Source of the DNA: Bacteroidales bacterium UBA4179
GTDB lineage: Bacteria; Bacteroidota; Bacteroidia; Bacteroidales; Dysgonomonadaceae
Length of the DNA stretch: 44,503 nt
Reading direction: 5' to 3'
Assembly (NCBI GenBank): GCA_002381125.1
Contig: DFUT01000008.1
Coordinates: 1 to 44,503 of the forward strand
Shown: positions 41,661-44,503 of the stretch, in pieces
How positions within the stretch are numbered: the first letter of the stretch is position 1
Layout of the letters: each line of letters opens with the position of its first letter
Made by a program: the position numbers and the translations under genes
The notes under the pieces: model-generated
Told to the model about the DNA's origin: nothing
The model's database searches: none
Seen by the model: the letters and a program-made list of their open reading frames with translations, nothing else

Positions 41661-43151
41661 TTACAATCCCAATAGCCGATAAGCTTCCTGCAATAGTTCC
41701 TCGTTGTCGGCAATCAGCAAAACAATATCCCCTATCTCGAGTGGAGTATTCCCTCGTGGAACCAAATATTCACCGCCTCGCTTTATCATGGTGACCAATA
41801 CTTTATCGGGCAATGAAAGGTCGGATAATTTATTGCCATTTTTAAGCATTTCTTCTGTTATCACTATTTCTGCCACCGCCGAATTGATTTCGTCCGACAA
41901 GTCGATATCGAACTCTTTTAATTCGGGCTTGCTCCCTTTTTCGTTACGATCGGCCAAACCGAGCCAATTTGCAACCAACGGAACAGATGTTCCTTGCAAA
42001 AGCAAAGAAAGTATGGTTATAAAAAAAACAATATTAAACATGGTTTCAGCTTGTTGTACCCCGCTAATCCAAGGATACGTGGCAAAAATGATGGGAACCG
42101 CACCACGTAATCCAACCCAAGCAACAAATAGTTTTCCCCTAAAATTGATTTTTTTAAACGGCAATAAAAGAGCAAAAACCGACACCGGGCGCGAAACAAA
42201 AATCATAAACAGACCAATTAAAATTCCAACGCCGGCTATAGGCAATAACTCGTGAGGATTAACCAATAAACCCAACGTCAAAAACATAATGATCTGAAAC
42301 AACCAAGTCAATCCGTCAAAAAATCTCATCATACTGCGTTTATATACAAAACGTTGGTTGCCAATTATAAGTCCACCAATATACACTGCCAGATACCCAT
42401 TACCTCCCAAAACAGAAGTAAAGCCGAAGAGAAAAAACACTATGGACAGCAACAACACCGAATACATGCCTTCATAATCCAAGTGAATATGATTGATGAG
42501 ATAAACAGCGAATCTACCCAATATTACTCCGACCAATACACCAATAATGAACTGTTGAAAAAAGGAAAACACGATTTTTCCCGGTTGAACCGCAGTCGCC
42601 TGCAAAAGCTGTATGCAGAGAATTACCAACATATAAGCCATTGGGTCGTTACTTCCACTTTCCAATTCGAGTAGAGGACGAAGATTATGCTTAATGGTCA
42701 ATCCTTTCGACCGTAAAATGGAAAAAACAGAAGCAGAATCGGTTGACGACATGATGCTTGCCAAGAGGAAAGATTCAACAAGTGAAAAAGTAACCGTCTT
42801 TATCACGTTGTTTGTCAACCAATAAATGAATATGCCTGTAAAAAGTGCCGTAAGCAAAACACCTGCTATCGATAGAATCACTCCGGGAACAACCACCGGT
42901 TTTATTTCCGAAAACCGGGTATCCATACCACCGGAAAAGAGAATGATGTTTAGCGCTATAATTCCAACATATTGAGCCTGATGAGGCGAACGGAATTCTA
43001 TCCCCACTCCATCACTCCCAACAAAAACACCTATCAAGAGAAATAACAGCAAAGCAGGAATACCAAAACGATATCCTGTTTTGCCGACAATAATACTAAT
43101 GAAAAGTAAAACGGAAGCTCCCAATAAAAAAACTTCGAATGGAATAGTCAT
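41661..43151 (-). CDS. CPA1-type potassium/proton antiporter with TrkA_C domain
   Basis: The 496-aa protein has about 12 transmembrane segments of the Na+/H+ exchanger (CPA1) fold, with family features such as GSDGVGIEF, LASIMSSTDSASVFSIL and GSNDPMAYMLV (conserved ND). The C-terminal domain (about 410-496, with TEEMLKNGNKLSDLSLPDKVLV and PRGNTPLEIGDIVLLIAD) is a TrkA_C/RCK_C regulatory domain, as in NhaP2/CvrA K+/H+ antiporters. It should export K+ in exchange for H+. It stands between the sugar cluster and mrp without an obvious operon partner. Confidence 0.9.
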   Translation of the reverse strand: MTIPFEVFLLGASVLLFISIIVGKTGYRFGIPALLLFLLIGVFVGSDGVGIEFRSPHQAQYVGIIALNIILFSGGMDTRFSEIKPVVVPGVILSIAGVLLTALFTGIFIYWLTNNVIKTVTFSLVESFLLASIMSSTDSASVFSILRSKGLTIKHNLRPLLELESGSNDPMAYMLVILCIQLLQATAVQPGKIVFSFFQQFIIGVLVGVILGRFAVYLINHIHLDYEGMYSVLLLSIVFFLFGFTSVLGGNGYLAVYIGGLIIGNQRFVYKRSMMRFFDGLTWLFQIIMFLTLGLLVNPHELLPIAGVGILIGLFMIFVSRPVSVFALLLPFKKINFRGKLFVAWVGLRGAVPIIFATYPWISGVQQAETMFNIVFFITILSLLLQGTSVPLVANWLGLADRNEKGSKPELKEFDIDLSDEINSAVAEIVITEEMLKNGNKLSDLSLPDKVLVTMIKRGGEYLVPRGNTPLEIGDIVLLIADNEELLQEAYRLLGL

Positions 43152-43251
43152 ATGTGTCTTTTTATCGCAAAAAAATTCTTGATTTTGGCATAAAGTTAAT
43201 TCATTTTATCCATTTTTTTCCTGTTTGGTTGTTTTTTGACAAAATCGAGCA
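43152..43251. other. Short gap between the antiporter gene and mrp
   Basis: The 100-bp AT-rich gap has no gene, terminator hairpin or exact TAnnTTTG box that I can support. Confidence 0.4.
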
Positions 43252-44361
43252 TCACTTTATTCTTACATTTACTACACGCGTGGGCGGTAATTCGCGGTTG
43301 CGTTTATCTACGGCAGCGACAAGATGATCTGCCAATTCGGAAAAAGCCATGCCGGTAATGCTGTCGGCGTTGAGTGCAACCGGCACACCTTCGTCTCCGC
43401 TTTCGCGTATGCTTTGAACAATAGGTATCTGACCCAAAAGAGCATAGCCATATTCTTCTGCCAAGTGTCTGCAACCCTCTTTCCCAAAAATGTAATACTT
43501 ATTTTCGGGAAGTTCGGCCGGCGTAAACCACGACATATTTTCTATCAACCCCAAAATGGGAACGTTTACTTTGTCTCCCGAAAACATACTGATCCCCTTC
43601 CGTGCATCGGCAAGCGCCACTTCTTGTGGCGTACTTACAATCACTGCACCCGTAATGGGTATGGTTTGAACAAGAGTTAAATGAATATCACTGGTTCCGG
43701 GAGGAAAATCGATAAGAAAATAATCCAATTCACCCCAATCGGCATCTCCAATAAGTTGTTTCAGTGCATTACTTGCCATAGCACCACGCCACACAACAGC
43801 ATTATCTTTTTTGACGAAAAAACCGATTGATAGCATTTTTATACCGTAATTTTCAACCGGAACAATCAAATCCCTACCGTCTTTATTCACAAGCATGGGG
43901 GCGGCATCTTCCACGCCCAACATTTTTGGAACCGAAGGTCCAAAAATATCGGCATCGAGCAATCCGACCTTATATCCCTTCATGGCCAGCGCCACTGCCA
44001 TATTGGTACAAACCGTACTTTTTCCCACGCCGCCTTTGCCCGATGCCACTGCAATGATATTTTTTACACCCGGCAGCAATTCAGGCTGTTCCATACGATG
44101 CTGTTGTTTATATTTTACCGATATATTCCCTTTGATATCGATATCTCTGTCCACATAAGTCAAAATAGCTTGTTCGGCCATTTTAACCAATGATTTGATA
44201 AATGGATCGTTAGGCCTTTCCGCTATAAGAGAAAAACTCACTTTATTGCCTTCAATTCGGATATTGTCGGCTACCATGCCGGCAGAAACGATATCCTGCC
44301 CCGTTCCCGGATACCTGACGTTTTTGAGTGCATCAAGAATAAGTTGTGGATATAGTGCCAT
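43252..44361 (-). CDS. apbC: Mrp/NBP35-family Fe-S carrier ATPase (ApbC-like)
   Basis: The 369-aa protein has an N-terminal MIP18/DUF59 domain (about 1-85) and a P-loop ATPase domain with the deviant Walker A GKGGVGKST at residues 108-116, then LLDADIFGPSVPKMLG and IDFPPGTSDIHLTLVQ. It is expected to deliver Fe-S clusters to target apoproteins. The usual CPxC motif after ENM is absent: the segment reads ENMSWFTPAELPENKYYIFGK. This may be a Bacteroidetes variant that binds the cluster differently. It lies downstream of the partial trmB-like gene on the same strand. Confidence 0.88.
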   Translation of the reverse strand: MALYPQLILDALKNVRYPGTGQDIVSAGMVADNIRIEGNKVSFSLIAERPNDPFIKSLVKMAEQAILTYVDRDIDIKGNISVKYKQQHRMEQPELLPGVKNIIAVASGKGGVGKSTVCTNMAVALAMKGYKVGLLDADIFGPSVPKMLGVEDAAPMLVNKDGRDLIVPVENYGIKMLSIGFFVKKDNAVVWRGAMASNALKQLIGDADWGELDYFLIDFPPGTSDIHLTLVQTIPITGAVIVSTPQEVALADARKGISMFSGDKVNVPILGLIENMSWFTPAELPENKYYIFGKEGCRHLAEEYGYALLGQIPIVQSIRESGDEGVPVALNADSITGMAFSELADHLVAAVDKRNRELPPTRVVNVRIK

Positions 44362-44439
44362 AATTTAATTTATTGATCATCTGTTGAATAAAAATTAAAT
44401 TTAAATTTTTACTTCTATGTAAATGAAGTAAATTTCGCA

Positions 44440-44503
44440 TCATTTATATTGAGTACTCCGCTTGTAACTGCGATAATTGTCGCGTTCGATTTTCACTTCG
44501 GGT
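44440..44503 (-). CDS. trmB: C-terminal end of a probable tRNA (guanine-N7)-methyltransferase
   Basis: The minus strand contains an open frame that enters from beyond the right edge and ends with TGA at 44440, giving a C-terminus of PEVKIERDNYRSYKRSTQYK. The DNYRSYKR ending resembles TrmB of Bacteroidales, which I recall as a frequent neighbour of the Mrp ATPase gene. Only 21 codons are visible, so the identification is tentative. Confidence 0.45.
   Translation of the reverse strand, partial: PEVKIERDNYRSYKRSTQYK

Noticed and set aside
1..44503. Insertion sequences, prophage or integrative elements
   Set aside because: No transposase, integrase, terminal inverted repeats or phage genes were recognised; base composition and gene content look like core chromosome.

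Overview
The window looks like chromosomal DNA from a low-GC member of the Bacteroidales. The supporting signs are families largely restricted to or typical of that order (DUF3256, DUF4890, DUF4831, Bacteroidetes-type AMP nucleosidase), promoter-like boxes of the Bacteroidetes type (TAnnTTTG, often with TTTG/TTGG about 19-21 bp upstream), A-rich leaders without Shine-Dalgarno sequences, and a PheS with the Bacteroidetes-style cysteine insertion. A Dysgonomonadaceae/Porphyromonadaceae-like organism is my inference; no rRNA is present to confirm it.

Layout. 1-7.0 kb: a fatty acyl-CoA/AMP-binding synthetase, a small acidic lipoprotein, a GH29 alpha-L-fucosidase, a DUF3256 protein, tRNA-Arg(CCG), then the three AmmeMemoRadiSam genes (radical SAM on +, AMMECR1-like and MEMO1-like on -). 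7.1-14.2 kb (minus strand): a DUF4890 periplasmic protein, a truncated cupin remnant, a DUF368/PopT undecaprenyl-phosphate translocase, a very large metallopeptidase/beta-propeller/outer-membrane-barrel protein, the NAD(P)HX repair enzyme Nnr, and a tandem tRNA-Leu pair with its own promoter and terminator. 14.3-22.5 kb: ung, asnA, pyrD-pyrK, an XRE regulator with a cluster of candidate operators, an AT-rich gap holding an ABC-ATPase relic, holA, AMP nucleosidase, an HsdR_N-like nuclease-fold protein and panB. 22.6-25.2 kb: an ArnT-like glycosyltransferase followed by a gene-free stretch of about 790 bp that carries a strictly 42-bp-periodic repeat array. 25.2-37.5 kb: serS, tilS, then a forward run pheS-DUF4831-DUF3298-sufB-metG-yfhO. 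37.5-44.5 kb (minus): a four-gene sugar/lipid-A-type cluster (epimerase, ArnT-like, LAB_N, GT2), a K+/H+ antiporter with a TrkA_C domain, an Mrp/ApbC ATPase and the 3' end of what is probably trmB.

Most of the window is housekeeping: tRNA charging and modification (serS, pheS, metG, tilS), pyrimidine and pantothenate synthesis, DNA repair and replication, Fe-S assembly, and envelope biogenesis. The signals the annotated genes do not explain are: (1) the 42-bp helically phased array at 24557-25155, whose first half carries hairpins with covarying stems and whose second half keeps an uninterrupted 14-codon-periodic frame; (2) two gene relics (cupin, ABC ATPase); (3) two mutually exclusive hairpins before yfhO; (4) repeated CAAATG half-sites before the XRE regulator; and (5) a sufB separated from its usual sufC/D/S partners.
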